A DNA stretch of 64,000 nt from Nocardia neocaledoniensis (GCF_029868625.1 NZ_JARWOJ010000330.1:35288-99287); one strand, 5' to 3'. Positions 32,898-42,957 are shown, counted from the stretch's first letter. The notes: generated by a model not told the origin, from the sequence alone. Translations and numbers: made by a program.

Positions 32898-33497
32898 CTA
32901 CCCGTCGATCCACTCCAGCCAGCCACCCGCCAGGACGACCTCGGCAAGTCGCTGATAGCCGTGAGCGCCGGGGTGCGCGCCGTCGCCGGCGGTGACCTCC
33001 GCGCACCACACCGGATCGGTCGCGAGGGCGTGGGTCGTGGCGATGAACGGAACGTTCTCGCGGAGGCACAGAGCCGCCATCTCGTCGCCGATCTTCGTCA
33101 CCCGCGCGAGATGTGCCGCGCCGGCATCGATCACCGGTGGCGGGCCGACGACGAGCGCGCGGATCGACCGTCGCCGGCACTGTGCGAGCAGGGTGGCGAG
33201 ATTCTCCAGGCACTGGGCGTGCTCGACACGGACCCGGCCGTGTTCCTCGACGGCGTCGTTGCTGCCGAAGGACACCACCACGCGATGATCGGCGCCCGCC
33301 ACCATGCGCTCGTCGAGCTCGCGCTCGGAGCGCCGGAGCACATCCGCGGAGGTGTTGCGTCGGATCCCCAGGTTGAAGGCCGTCACGTCGGGGCCGGTCG
33401 CCGCGAGCACGCGTCCCACCCAGCCCCGGTACTCCGGGTCGCCGATGCCCTGGACGAAGGAGTCCCCGAGGAAGCACAGGCGTAGGTCTCCACTCAT
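32898..33497 (-). CDS. SGNH/GDSL-family esterase or hydrolase
   Basis: 199 residues. Block I is CFLGDSFVQGIGDPEYRGW with the nucleophile serine in GDS. Block III GSNDAVEEHG supplies the oxyanion Asn. Block V is DGAHPGAHGYQRLAE with catalytic Asp and His. No signal peptide is seen, so it is probably cytoplasmic. These enzymes cleave esters of lipids, sugars or acyl groups. ATG 33497 with AGGA upstream is preferred over the longer frame. It is divergent from the metallophore-like operon but on its own transcript. Confidence 0.85.
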   Translation of the reverse strand: MSGDLRLCFLGDSFVQGIGDPEYRGWVGRVLAATGPDVTAFNLGIRRNTSADVLRRSERELDERMVAGADHRVVVSFGSNDAVEEHGRVRVEHAQCLENLATLLAQCRRRSIRALVVGPPPVIDAGAAHLARVTKIGDEMAALCLRENVPFIATTHALATDPVWCAEVTAGDGAHPGAHGYQRLAEVVLAGGWLEWIDG

Positions 33498-33551
33498 CCC
33501 CGTGATCCTAGGTGACCTGGAACGCACTCCGGGCCACGACTATCGGAAATT

Positions 33552-33573
33552 AACGATAATGGTTATCATTAGC
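33552..33573. promoter_or_regulatory. Fur-family (Zur/Fur-like) box before the metallophore-like operon
   Basis: The core GATAATGGTTATC (33555-33567) is a 6-1-6 dyad with 11 of 12 arm positions complementary, flanked by A/T-rich TAAC and ATTAG. It resembles Fur/Zur operators with the GATAAT-N-ATTATC pattern, not the TTAGGTTAGGCTAACCTAA iron box of IdeR/DtxR. It lies 31 bases before the first gene of the operon. Which metal is sensed is not settled by sequence; zinc is a good guess. Confidence 0.6.
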
Positions 33574-33597
33574 GCCTGCTCGAGGCTTGGAGGCTTT

Positions 33598-34863
33598 GTG
33601 GGACATCTGCTGATGGTGGAGAGCTGGGTCGGCTCGATGAGCACCCTGCTCCCGGCGGGAATCAAGGACAGTGGACACGAATTCAGCTTTCTGACCAGGA
33701 GGCTCGGGCACTACCTGCGCCCCGACAGCCCGTCGCCCCACCCGCTGCTCGGCGCGGCGAACGTGTTCACGGCCGACACCAACGACGAGGCCGCACTGCT
33801 GCCTTTCGTGCGAAAACTGCACGGGCTGTTCGGGTTCGACGGTGTGCTCACCTCGTGTGACTACTATCTGCCGACCGTGGCCGCGATCGCCGCCGACCTG
33901 GGCCTGCCCGGCCCGGGCCGCGCCGCCGTCGCCGCCGCGTGCAGCAAGCATCGGACCAGGGAGATCTGCGCGGCCGCCGGAGTCGCGGGTCCCGCGTTCG
34001 CGGTCGCGACGGAGTGGACCGAGATCGCCGGCGCGGCAACCGCACTCGGCTATCCCTTGGTGGTGAAGCCGGTCGATCTGTGTGGCGGGATGTTCGTATC
34101 CCGCGTCGACGACGAGGCGCAGCTGCGGGTCGCGGTGGACCGGATCGCGGCGTTCCCGGTGAACGCGCGTGGTCAGCGCCGCGCGCCGCAGATCCTGCTC
34201 GAGGAGTGCGTGGACGGACCGGAGTTCAGTGTGGAGACCGTGACCGCGGGCGGGCGGACGACCGCGCTCGGCATCACCGACAAGCGGATCACCGGCGCCC
34301 CCGCGTTCATCGAGGCGGGACACATGTTCCCGGCGGCACTCGGCTCGGCTGACGCGGCCGCAGTCGTCGCGCTCGCGGTCGCGGCCGTCGAGGCGCTGGG
34401 CCTCGACGCCACCGTCGCCCACACCGAGATCAGGCTCGGCGCCGACGGGCCGCGCCTCATCGAGGTGAACCCACGACCGGCGGGCAATCGGATCACCGAG
34501 CTGGTGCGCCGCGTCACCGGTATCGACCTGGCGGCGGTACACGCCCAGGTCGCGGCGGGCGCGACCCCCGATCTGACGCCACGGCAGACCGGAATCGGCA
34601 GCGCCGCCATCGCTTTCGCCGTCCCGGCGGAGTCGGGAGTGCTGGCCGGGGTCGACGGCGCGGACGGCTGGCCGGGCGACAGCAGGATCGTCGAGCAGAA
34701 GCTCGCGGCACCGGGCGCCGAGGTGCGCCGGGCCACCGACAACAACACCTACCTCGGGCATGTGATGGTTGTCGACGAAAGGCCCGGCACCGCGGGTGAT
34801 CTCGCGCAGAATTTGATCGACGACCTGCGCGTCGAGCTCGTGACCGCCGGTGGTCACGCGTGA
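33598..34863 (+). CDS. ATP-grasp ligase, L-amino-acid/dipeptide ligase-like
   Basis: 421 residues. After a Rossmann-like N-domain the ATP-grasp core shows SKHRTREICAAAGV, YPLVVKPVDLCGGMFVSRV (ATP-binding Lys), ILLEECVDGPEFSVETV (adenine-contacting Glu) and the Mg site HTEIRLGADGPRLIEVNPRPAGNRI. IEAGHMFPA and the order resemble BacD-type L-amino-acid ligases that join amino acids through an acyl phosphate. It starts the eleven-gene operon; GTG 33598 is chosen because GGAGG lies four bases upstream. It is likely to form the amide bond of the product. It overlaps the next gene (GTGA). The exact substrates are unknown. Confidence 0.83.
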   Translation: MGHLLMVESWVGSMSTLLPAGIKDSGHEFSFLTRRLGHYLRPDSPSPHPLLGAANVFTADTNDEAALLPFVRKLHGLFGFDGVLTSCDYYLPTVAAIAADLGLPGPGRAAVAAACSKHRTREICAAAGVAGPAFAVATEWTEIAGAATALGYPLVVKPVDLCGGMFVSRVDDEAQLRVAVDRIAAFPVNARGQRRAPQILLEECVDGPEFSVETVTAGGRTTALGITDKRITGAPAFIEAGHMFPAALGSADAAAVVALAVAAVEALGLDATVAHTEIRLGADGPRLIEVNPRPAGNRITELVRRVTGIDLAAVHAQVAAGATPDLTPRQTGIGSAAIAFAVPAESGVLAGVDGADGWPGDSRIVEQKLAAPGAEVRRATDNNTYLGHVMVVDERPGTAGDLAQNLIDDLRVELVTAGGHA

Positions 34864-35687
34864 TCGACTCCACGGTGCGACCCACGTCGGTCGATGATCT
34901 CCGCGCGTGTGCCGGCGCGGGCCGGCTCGGTGCCGACCCGGCGAGCCTGCGCGCGTCGACCGCGTTCCGCACGACCTACGGCACCCGCCATCAGGGCCGG
35001 AACAGGTCCTACCGCAACGAGATCCTCAGCATCCGGGTGGGCGCCGCCGTCGGTTCCTGCGCGCTCGAGCCCGGCACCGCGACCGGCGATCTGATCGACG
35101 ACTGCGTCGCCGCGTCGATCGCGGAACTGCTCGGCCATCCCGCGCCCGCGGTCCGGATCGCGGCGCTGGACGCCTACCTCATGCATGTCGCACCGCATCC
35201 ACGCGCGGGTGGGCGACCGGGGGAGCCGGTCGTGATCGACGGTCCCACCTCGCTGGCCAAGTCGCGGCGCCGGGCCGCCACCGTCGTCGACCTGCTGCCC
35301 GCCGGGGTCGGCAGGGTCCTCGTGGTCGGCGTGGTCGGATCGTTGCTCGCCGAGCTCCGTGCGCGCGAGATCGGGTACCTGCCCTGCGATCTCGCGGGCG
35401 GGGTCACCGAGTGGGGTGAGCCCGTCTTCGAGTCGGTGGCCGCCGCGCCGTCCGATTTCGACGCGATCCTGGCCACCGGCATGACACTGGGCAACGGCGG
35501 CTTCGACGAGCTGCGCGCCGTCGCGACGCACCGCGATCTGCCGATGGTGCTGTTCGCCCAGACCGGCAGCGCCGTTCTGCCGTGGTTTCTCGGCGCCGGT
35601 GTGCACGCGGTGTCGGCCGAGCCCTACCCCTTCTTCTCGCTCGACGGCGGGCCGAGCACCGTGTTCACCTATCGGGGGCGGGCATGA
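34860..35687 (+). CDS. DUF4213/DUF364-type protein (putative heavy-metal chelation domain)
   Basis: 275 residues. The N-terminal half (TTYGTRHQGRNRSYRNEIL, then SCALEPGTATGDLIDDCVAASIAELL) resembles the enolase-N-like DUF4213. The C-terminal half (VLVVGVVGSLLAELRAREIG, then DAILATGMTLGNGGFDEL and PWFLGAGVHAVSAEPYPFF) matches the Rossmann-like DUF364, whose Pfam name is putative heavy-metal chelation. The catalytic role of this family is not established. Position between the ligase and the SbnA-like synthase suggests it makes, releases or handles the metal ligand. GTGA and ATGA overlaps on both sides indicate coupled translation. Confidence 0.65.
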   Translation: MIDSTVRPTSVDDLRACAGAGRLGADPASLRASTAFRTTYGTRHQGRNRSYRNEILSIRVGAAVGSCALEPGTATGDLIDDCVAASIAELLGHPAPAVRIAALDAYLMHVAPHPRAGGRPGEPVVIDGPTSLAKSRRRAATVVDLLPAGVGRVLVVGVVGSLLAELRAREIGYLPCDLAGGVTEWGEPVFESVAAAPSDFDAILATGMTLGNGGFDELRAVATHRDLPMVLFAQTGSAVLPWFLGAGVHAVSAEPYPFFSLDGGPSTVFTYRGRA

Positions 35688-36763
35688 TCGCGGCGCAGCC
35701 GGCGCTGCTGCGATTGATCGGCAACACCCCCGTCACCCGCGTCGCTGCGGGAAACAGCTGGTACACGGCCAAACTGGAGTCGGCGAGCGTCGCGGGCATG
35801 AAAGCGAGGGCGGCGGTATCGATGCTGCGCGCGGCCGCGGCACGCGGCGACCTCGCGCCGGGCGCGACGGTGATCGAATCCACCAGCGGCACCCTGGGTC
35901 TGGGCCTGGCGCTGGCGGGCAAGGCGCTCGGGCATCCGGTCCGGCTGGTGGTCGACGACGAGCTCGAACCCGATCTGCGCGCGCTGTTCTCGGCGTACGG
36001 CATCGGGCTCGAGGTGGTCACCGAGCCGCATCCGGTCGGCGGCTGGCAGCAGGCACGGCTGGACCGGCTCGCCGAGCTGATCGCGGCCGAGCCGGGCGCG
36101 TTCTGGCCGGACCAGTACGACAATCCCGACAACGCCGCCGGGTACCGCGCGATGGGCGAGGAGATCCTCGACCAGGTCGACGGGGTGGACGTGCTGGTCG
36201 CCGCGATCGGCTCGGGCGGCCACTGCGCCGGGCTGAGCCGGGTCCTGCGTGGCCGCTGGCCGCGGCTACGGGTGATCGGGGTGGACGCGGTGGGCTCACG
36301 CATCTTCGGCCAGCCCGACCGCCGCAGGCTCATGCGTGGCCTCGGCAGCAGCATCCTGCCCCGCAATGTCGCCTACGCCGATTTCGACGAGGTGCACTGG
36401 GTCGGCGCGGCCGAGGCCGTCGCGTCGTGCCGGCGGCTGGCCGCGAGCACCGGCCTCGCGGGCGGCTGGAGCACGGGAGCGGCGGCGCTGGTGGCCGGAT
36501 GGGTGGCGGAACGCGAACCGGGCGCGCGGGTGCTCACCGTGTTCCCCGACGGTCCGCACCGCTATCTGCGCACGATCTACGACGACGACTGGTGTCGCGC
36601 GCACGACCTGTGGACCGGAGCCGCGACATCGCCGGCCGTGCTGACGACTCCCGAGGAAGAGGCACACGGCTGGGCCCGCTGCGCGATCGTGCGCGATCCG
36701 GCGGTGCGGCCCGGCTCGGGCTCGAACGCTCTGCGTGACTCCGCCGAGGAGGTGTCGGCGTGA
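35684..36763 (+). CDS. SbnA-like PLP-dependent synthase (cysteine synthase family)
   Basis: 359 residues of fold-type II PLP enzyme. It begins LLRLIGNTPVTRV; the PLP lysine lies in SVAGMKARAAVSML (about residue 40), corresponding to SIKDR of SbnA; STSGTLGLGLALAGKALG is the substrate loop and VAAIGSGGHCAGLSRVL the phosphate-binding loop. SbnA joins O-phosphoserine and glutamate on the way to 2,3-diaminopropionate for staphyloferrin B. A similar beta-replacement on a phosphorylated amino acid would fit the PduX-like kinase in the same operon. The C-terminal 60 residues are extra relative to SbnA. An ordinary cysteine synthase is less likely from context. Confidence 0.8.
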   Translation: MIAAQPALLRLIGNTPVTRVAAGNSWYTAKLESASVAGMKARAAVSMLRAAAARGDLAPGATVIESTSGTLGLGLALAGKALGHPVRLVVDDELEPDLRALFSAYGIGLEVVTEPHPVGGWQQARLDRLAELIAAEPGAFWPDQYDNPDNAAGYRAMGEEILDQVDGVDVLVAAIGSGGHCAGLSRVLRGRWPRLRVIGVDAVGSRIFGQPDRRRLMRGLGSSILPRNVAYADFDEVHWVGAAEAVASCRRLAASTGLAGGWSTGAAALVAGWVAEREPGARVLTVFPDGPHRYLRTIYDDDWCRAHDLWTGAATSPAVLTTPEEEAHGWARCAIVRDPAVRPGSGSNALRDSAEEVSA

Positions 36764-37824
36764 ATCTCACCTGGTCCACGGCCCGGCTGGAACTCGCCGT
36801 CCCGCTGCGGATCTCGCGTGCCGCGATGACCGGCCGCGACGCGGTGTGGGTGCGCCTGGCCGACGATGGTGACGTCGGGTACGGCGAGGTGGTCACCAGT
36901 CCACGGGTCCGCCTCGACACCACGCGGATCGAATCCACGCTGACCGCCATCAGCGCGGCGATCGCCGGGTACGCCGATCCTGCCGCGTTGCGGTCTCGAC
37001 TGCCCTGGCTGCGTTCCGAATTCGCGGAGACGCTCGCCGTGGTCGCGGCGGTCGACAGCGCGGTCCACGACCTGCTCGCCCGCCGTGCGGGTGTCACGGT
37101 CGGCGCGTTGCTCGCTCTACCGCAGTGGGATTCGGCCCCGACCGCGCACACGATCGGCATCATGCCGACGGCCGAGGCGGCAGACACCGCGGCGCGACTG
37201 CGTGCCGAGGGTTTCGCCGTCGTGAAGATCAAGGCCGGGGCCGAGGACCCAGCGGCCGACATCGCCCGCGTCCGAGCGATCAGGAACGTCGCGCCCGCCG
37301 CCGAACTGCTGCTCGACCCGAACGGCGCGTGGCCCGCCGACGTCGCGATCGACGTGCTCACCGCCCTCGCCGACGTCGGCATCGCCGCGGTCGAACAACC
37401 GGTCGCGGCCGGTGATCGAGGGGCGCTGGGCCGGGTGGCGCGCGCCGTGCCGATGCCGATCGTGGCCGACGAGGACGCGGGCACGATCGAGGATCTGCGG
37501 CTGCTGCCGCCCGAGATCGCCGGTATCAATATCAAACTCGCCGAATGTGGCGGCCTCGACGCCGCGCGCGCGATGATCACCTGGGCACGGCAGCACGGCA
37601 AACACGTGATGCTGGGGTGTCAGGCCAGCAGCTCGCTCGGCATCGCCCCCGCCGTTCAGCTGATCGGCGCGGCCCGCTGGATCGACCTGGACGGGCATCT
37701 GCTGCTGGCCGCGGACCCGTGGACCGGGCTCGGCGGCCGCGACGGGACGCTCCGCCGACCGGCCGGCCCTGGGCTCGGCGTCGAATCATCGTCCCCCTCT
37801 TCGTCTGCCGAGGTGCGCGGGTGA
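36760..37824 (+). CDS. Enolase-superfamily enzyme, dipeptide-epimerase-like
   Basis: 354 residues. The barrel residues of the muconate-lactonizing subgroup are all visible: KIK in VVKIKAGA (about residue 155), metal ligands in LLLDPNGAW, AAVEQPV and IVADEDAG, and Lys in GINIKLAECGG. Near the end, IDLDGHLLLAADPW carries the D-x-D pair that in L-Ala-D/L-Glu epimerases binds the dipeptide amino group. It probably epimerises an alpha-carbon in a dipeptide-like intermediate made by the ATP-grasp ligase. Other members are N-acylamino acid racemases and o-succinylbenzoate synthases. GTG 36760 has GAGGAGG upstream and overlaps the previous stop. Confidence 0.78.
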   Translation: MNLTWSTARLELAVPLRISRAAMTGRDAVWVRLADDGDVGYGEVVTSPRVRLDTTRIESTLTAISAAIAGYADPAALRSRLPWLRSEFAETLAVVAAVDSAVHDLLARRAGVTVGALLALPQWDSAPTAHTIGIMPTAEAADTAARLRAEGFAVVKIKAGAEDPAADIARVRAIRNVAPAAELLLDPNGAWPADVAIDVLTALADVGIAAVEQPVAAGDRGALGRVARAVPMPIVADEDAGTIEDLRLLPPEIAGINIKLAECGGLDAARAMITWARQHGKHVMLGCQASSSLGIAPAVQLIGAARWIDLDGHLLLAADPWTGLGGRDGTLRRPAGPGLGVESSSPSSSAEVRG

Positions 37825-39137
37825 ACACGGTGCGGACGTTTCGCACGCTGCCACTGTCGGTGCGGCTGCTGCTGACCAACCAGCTCGTCGGCAATATCGG
37901 GTTCTACCTGCTGGTGCCGTTTCTGGCGGACTATCTGCTCGACGACCTCGCCCTGTCGGCCGCGGTCGTCGGGGTGGTACTGGGCGTGCGCAACCTCAGC
38001 CAGCAGGGCCTGTTCCTGATCGGCGGGTCGGCGTCGGATCGGTTGGGCGCGCGCGGCGTGATCGTCGTCGGCATCGCGATCAGAGCGGTGGGATTCGGGC
38101 TGTTCGCGATCGGCGGATCGCTGCCGGTGGTGCTGCTCGCCTCGGTGCTCACCGGCTTCGCCGGTGCGCTGTTCAATCCGGCGGTGCGGGCCTACATCGC
38201 CCGCGACAGCGGCGAACGGTCCGCCGAGGCCTTCGCGCTGTTCAACGTGTTCGGCAACGCGGGTTCCGCGATCGGACCCGTGGCAGGCACCGTGCTGGTC
38301 GCCGCGGGCTTCCGGCTCACGGCGGTGGTCGCCGCGGCGATCTTCGCCGCGCTGGCCGTCGCGCAATGGCTGCTGCTGCCGCCGAAGGAGGTCGCGCCCT
38401 CGGAGGGGGGAGTGCGCGCCGACTTCGCGACCGTCTTCACCGACCGGCGGTTCTGGGCGTTCGCGATGGCCCTGATGCCGATGTTCGCGCTGCAGAGCCA
38501 GATCTACTTCCTGTTCACCCTCCAGGCGCAGGACAGCGCCGCGCCCGGGCACGGCCCGGCGGCGGTGGCGGCGCTGTTCGTCGTGGAGACGATCGCGGTG
38601 GTGGCATTGCAGGTCCGGGTCACCGGGCTGCTGGTGCGCCGCGCCGAACGTGGTCCGGCCATGGCGGGCGGGATGGCGCTGATGGGCGCGGCGTTCCTCG
38701 TCCCGCCGGCCGCCGCCCACCTGCTACCGGGCACCGGCACGGGAATGGCGGACACCGCGCTGCGCATCGCGCCGGTCCTGCTCGCCGCGGTCGTGCTCGC
38801 GATCGGGGTGACGGCGGTGCAGCCCTTCGTCAACGAGGCCATCGGCCGGTTCGCCGGTGCGCGGCTCACCGGCACCTACTTCGGCGCGTTCTATCTGGCC
38901 TCCGGTTTGTTCACCGTCACCGCGACCTCGGTGACCGGCGCCGTGCTCGACCGGACGGGCGGATCGCTGAGCTGGCCACCCGCCCTGCTGTGCGCGGCCG
39001 CGGGCATCGGTTCGGCGGCAGCGGTCCTGGTTCTGCACCGGCGCGGAACCCTGCCCGGGCCCGAAAAATCTTCTCCTCCACCAGTTCCGGCGACCACCGC
39101 GCGCCCGGCGAAAGGCACCGATGACGATGGCGAGTAA
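37821..39137 (+). CDS. MFS transporter, probable metallophore exporter
   Basis: 438 residues with about 12 membrane segments. The N-terminal half starts LLLTNQLVGNIGFYLLVPFLADYLLDDLALS and carries GGSASDRLGARGVIVVG, the loop 2-3 MFS signature. The two halves are separated by a loop containing ADFATVFTDRRFWAFAMALMP. In NIS siderophore loci an MFS protein (SbnD-like) exports the product, which is the likely role here. It overlaps the epimerase stop (GTGA) and the following methyltransferase start by 17 bases. Confidence 0.85.
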   Translation: MNTVRTFRTLPLSVRLLLTNQLVGNIGFYLLVPFLADYLLDDLALSAAVVGVVLGVRNLSQQGLFLIGGSASDRLGARGVIVVGIAIRAVGFGLFAIGGSLPVVLLASVLTGFAGALFNPAVRAYIARDSGERSAEAFALFNVFGNAGSAIGPVAGTVLVAAGFRLTAVVAAAIFAALAVAQWLLLPPKEVAPSEGGVRADFATVFTDRRFWAFAMALMPMFALQSQIYFLFTLQAQDSAAPGHGPAAVAALFVVETIAVVALQVRVTGLLVRRAERGPAMAGGMALMGAAFLVPPAAAHLLPGTGTGMADTALRIAPVLLAAVVLAIGVTAVQPFVNEAIGRFAGARLTGTYFGAFYLASGLFTVTATSVTGAVLDRTGGSLSWPPALLCAAAGIGSAAAVLVLHRRGTLPGPEKSSPPPVPATTARPAKGTDDDGE

Positions 39138-39954
39138 CGGCCCCGTCGTGTTCAGCGAGAACCTGCTCACCGACAACCCCGCCCTCTACGAACGCACCTT
39201 CCCCGACTCCGGCGAGCGCAACGCCCGCTTCGTCCACGACCTGGTGACCCGCTTCGGGACCGGCCCGGCGACCCGCCTGCTCGATGTCGGCTGCGGCACC
39301 GGCCGCGACGCGGCGCGCCTGGCCGAACTCGGCTATCGGGTCGGCGCGGTCGACATCTCGCCGCGGATGGTCGACTACGCGCGGCAGCGCAATCCCGGTC
39401 TCATGGTCGCGGTGGGTGACGCGCGCACCGTGCGTACCGAGGAGCCGGTCGATGTCCTCACCTGCCTCGGCAGCACCCTGCTGCACCTGCACGACAGCGC
39501 AGATCTCGTCGCCGCGCTGCGCAGCTTCCACGCCTGTCTGCGTCCCGGCGGACTCGCGGTCTTCGAGATGCGCAACGGCGCCTTCCTGTTGACCGACCGG
39601 GGACGGCGCGAACTGCTCGACGAGGAACTGGTGCGCGAGGTCGAATGGGAAGGCGTCGCCTACACCTCACGCACCTCGCTGCGCGTCGACCTGCCCGGAC
39701 AGTTGCTGCGCCGACGGCGCGAATGGTCGTGGCCCGGCTGTCAGGAGCCGGTCGTCCAGCACACGGCCTGGCGCCTGCTGTTCCCCCGCGAGTTGCGATT
39801 CCTGCTGAGCCTGGCCGGTTTCGACGTGCTGGCGCTGTTCGACGAGCCGGGACCACTGACCGATCCGGCCTGGCCGGGCGACGGCGGGCTCTCCGAACAG
39901 CTCACCGGTGACCGGCTCCACCTCGTCGCCCGCCGGGCGGAGGTGGCGGGGTGA
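39121..39954 (+). CDS. Class I SAM-dependent methyltransferase
   Basis: 277 residues. Motif I is LLDVGCGTGRDAARL (about residue 55), followed by YRVGAVDISPRMVDYAR, VDVLTCLGSTLLHL and LRPGGLAVFEMRNG, the order of class I methyltransferases. An Asp/Glu in motif II (VDIS) binds the ribose. N- or O-methylation of the small-molecule product is the likely job; the target is not determinable. GAAAGG five bases before ATG 39121 supports this start inside the end of the MFS gene. Confidence 0.83.
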   Translation: MTMASNGPVVFSENLLTDNPALYERTFPDSGERNARFVHDLVTRFGTGPATRLLDVGCGTGRDAARLAELGYRVGAVDISPRMVDYARQRNPGLMVAVGDARTVRTEEPVDVLTCLGSTLLHLHDSADLVAALRSFHACLRPGGLAVFEMRNGAFLLTDRGRRELLDEELVREVEWEGVAYTSRTSLRVDLPGQLLRRRREWSWPGCQEPVVQHTAWRLLFPRELRFLLSLAGFDVLALFDEPGPLTDPAWPGDGGLSEQLTGDRLHLVARRAEVAG

Positions 39955-41008
39955 CGGGCCCGGCCAGAATCGGTGTGGGCAGCGCCTTCGGCAGTTGCGG
40001 CGAGCTCCTGCAGGGCGTGACCGCAGGCGACGATCGGCATTTCCTGGTCACCCTGCCCATTCGAGGCGGCTCGGTCGCGCTGTTCGAACCGGGAGTCCCC
40101 GGCATCCGTGTCGACCCGCCCCACAAGACGAAGGCACTGCGCCTGGCGACCGGCATGATCGAACGGTCCGCCGTGCTGCGCGGCGGGCGGCTGACGGTGT
40201 TCACCGACCTGCCCGAAGGCAAAGGCCTGGCCAGTTCCACCGCCGATCTCGTCGCCACCGCCCGCGCGATCGCCGACGCCGAGTGCCGGATCGCTACGGC
40301 GGCCGAGATCGAGGCCGGACTGCGCGTCATCGAACCCTCCGACGGCGTCATGTATCCGGGCTCGGTCGCCTACTGCCACCGCGAGGTGCGGCTGCTCGCG
40401 CGGCTCGGCCAGCTGCCCGCGCTCACCGTCGTCGTCGGTGACGAGGGCGGCGCGGTCGACACCGTCGAATTCAATCGCCGCCCGCGGCCGTTCAGCGCGG
40501 CCGTGAAGCGCGAGTACAGCGACCTGCTGACCCGGCTCGGCACCGCGATCGCCCGCCGCGACACCGCGGGCATCGGTGCCGTGGCGACCCGCAGCGCCCT
40601 GCTGAGCGCCGCCCTGCGCGACCGCCCGCACCTGGACGACACGATCGCGGCGGCCCGCGAGGTCGGCGCGCTCGGTGTCGTGGTCGCGCACAGCGGCACC
40701 ACGACGGGCCTCCTGCTCGACGACAGCGACGCGGACTATCGACGCAAAGTCCTTGCCGCGCGGCGGATCTGCGCGGAGTTCGCGGTGTCGGTGAGCGTGC
40801 ACCACACCTGGCGGCCGTCGCCGCCCGACGGGGCGCCGCCGACCGCCCGTGGCGGCGACCGTGATCACGCGTCGCCACCGATCGGCGACCGTGGCCGCGA
40901 AGACGTCCGGGCCGTCGTCGGCGGGCCTGCCGAGGTCCTGCCCGGGTGCGGCGGCCTCGTGCGATCGGTGCGCGCGGCGCACCCCGAATCGGCGCAAGGG
41001 CGGGTGCG

Positions 41009-41012
<4 letters not shown>
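39951..41012 (+). CDS. GHMP-family kinase, PduX (L-threonine kinase)-like
   Basis: 353 residues. The N-terminus AFGSCGELLQGV is the PduX-type signature, and LPEGKGLASSTADLVATA (about residues 87-104) is the GHMP ATP-binding motif. VVAHSGTTTGLLL is the third GHMP motif near residue 245. PduX makes O-phospho-L-threonine for cobalamin. No cobalamin genes are nearby; instead, the operon encodes an SbnA-like enzyme that should need O-phosphoserine or a homologue, so this kinase may be a serine/threonine kinase feeding it, analogous to SbnI. The last 60 residues are low-complexity and probably flexible. Confidence 0.8.
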
Positions 41013-41868
<856 letters not shown>

Positions 41869-41872
<4 letters not shown>

Positions 41873-42957
41873 CGACGACACTGCTCGACGAACCGGTCGC
41901 CGACGACCTGGACCACGCGCGGCACCGTGGGCGAACCCTGCTGTGGGTCGGCGGTCTCGGTGCCGCGCTCGGCATCGCCGTTCTGCTGGCGGCCGGGCTC
42001 GGACCGGTCTCCGTCCCGCCGGGGACGGTCGCCCGGATCATCGGCCACCACACGCTGGGACAGCCGGTCACCGCCGACTGGAGTGCCGCCCAGGATTCCA
42101 TCGTGTGGCTGGTGCGGGTACCCCGCGTGCTGCTGGGCGCGCTGGTCGGTGCGGCGCTGGCCCTGAGCGGGGCGGTGCTGCAGACGATCGTGCGCAATGT
42201 GCTCGCCGATCCGCACATCCTCGGCGTCACCTCGGGGGCCTCGACGGGTGCCGCGGTGTACCTGCTGTTCGGTGTCACCGCCGCGACCACCGCGACGGCC
42301 CTGGCGGCGAGCGCGTTCGTCGGCGCCCTGTGCGCCACGGCGCTGCTGTTCGTCATCTCGCGGATCAACGGGCAGCTCACCTCCCTGCGGCTGCTGCTCG
42401 GCGGGGTGACGATCGGCTACATCTTCTCGGCGGCGACCAGTTTCCTGATCTTCGCCTCCGACCGGCCCGAGGGCGCGCGGACGGTGCTGTTCTGGCTGCT
42501 CGGTTCACTCGGCTCGGCCGCGTGGTCCTCGGTCGGCACCACCGTGCTCGTCGTGACGGCCGCGCTGGCCGCGCTGCTGCTGATGGCGCCCCGGCTGGAC
42601 GCCCTCGCGGCCGGTGACGACACCGCCCGCACCCTGGGCGTCGCCCCGAACGGGGTGCGGTTGGCGGCGCTGGTCGTCGTCGCGCTCGCCGTGGGCGCGG
42701 TGGTCGCCGTCGCCGGCGCGATCGGCTTCGTCGGGCTGATCGTGCCGCACGTCGCGCGGTTGTGCGTCGGCGGGACGCACCGGCAGGTGCTGGTGGTGAG
42801 CGCCCTGATCGGCGCGCTGTTCCTGGTGGTCGCCGACGTGGTCGCGCGCACCGTGTTCGCGCCACGGGAGCTGCCCATCGGCATCGTCACCGCCGCGGTC
42901 GGCGCGCCCCTGCTCCTCGTTCTGATCCGCCGGTTCCGGCCGGCCACCCCCGCGTGA
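41869..42957 (+). CDS. FecCD/BtuC-type permease for metal-chelate uptake
   Basis: 362 residues with roughly ten membrane segments. Signatures are VRVPRVLLGALVGAALALSGAVLQTIVRNVLADPHILGVTSGAS in parts (about residues 80-125), TLGVAPNGVRLAALVV and VGFVGLIVPHVARL-type GLIVPHVARLCVGGTHR near residue 290. These define permeases for siderophores, haem or cobalamin. Probably a homodimer, since only one permease gene is present. Overlaps the ATPase gene (ATGA). Confidence 0.92.

Noticed and set aside
33552..33573. IdeR/DtxR iron box
   Set aside because: The sequence lacks the TTAGGTTAGGCTAACCTAA pattern and fits GATAAT-type Fur-family boxes better.
33304..33597. An upstream extension of the ATP-grasp gene
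   Set aside because: It runs through the SGNH hydrolase gene and the Fur-family box; GGAGG marks the GTG at 33598.
35684..36763. Ordinary cysteine synthase
   Set aside because: Lacks the usual NPTGSVKDR wording, has a C-terminal extension and is embedded in a metallophore-like operon.
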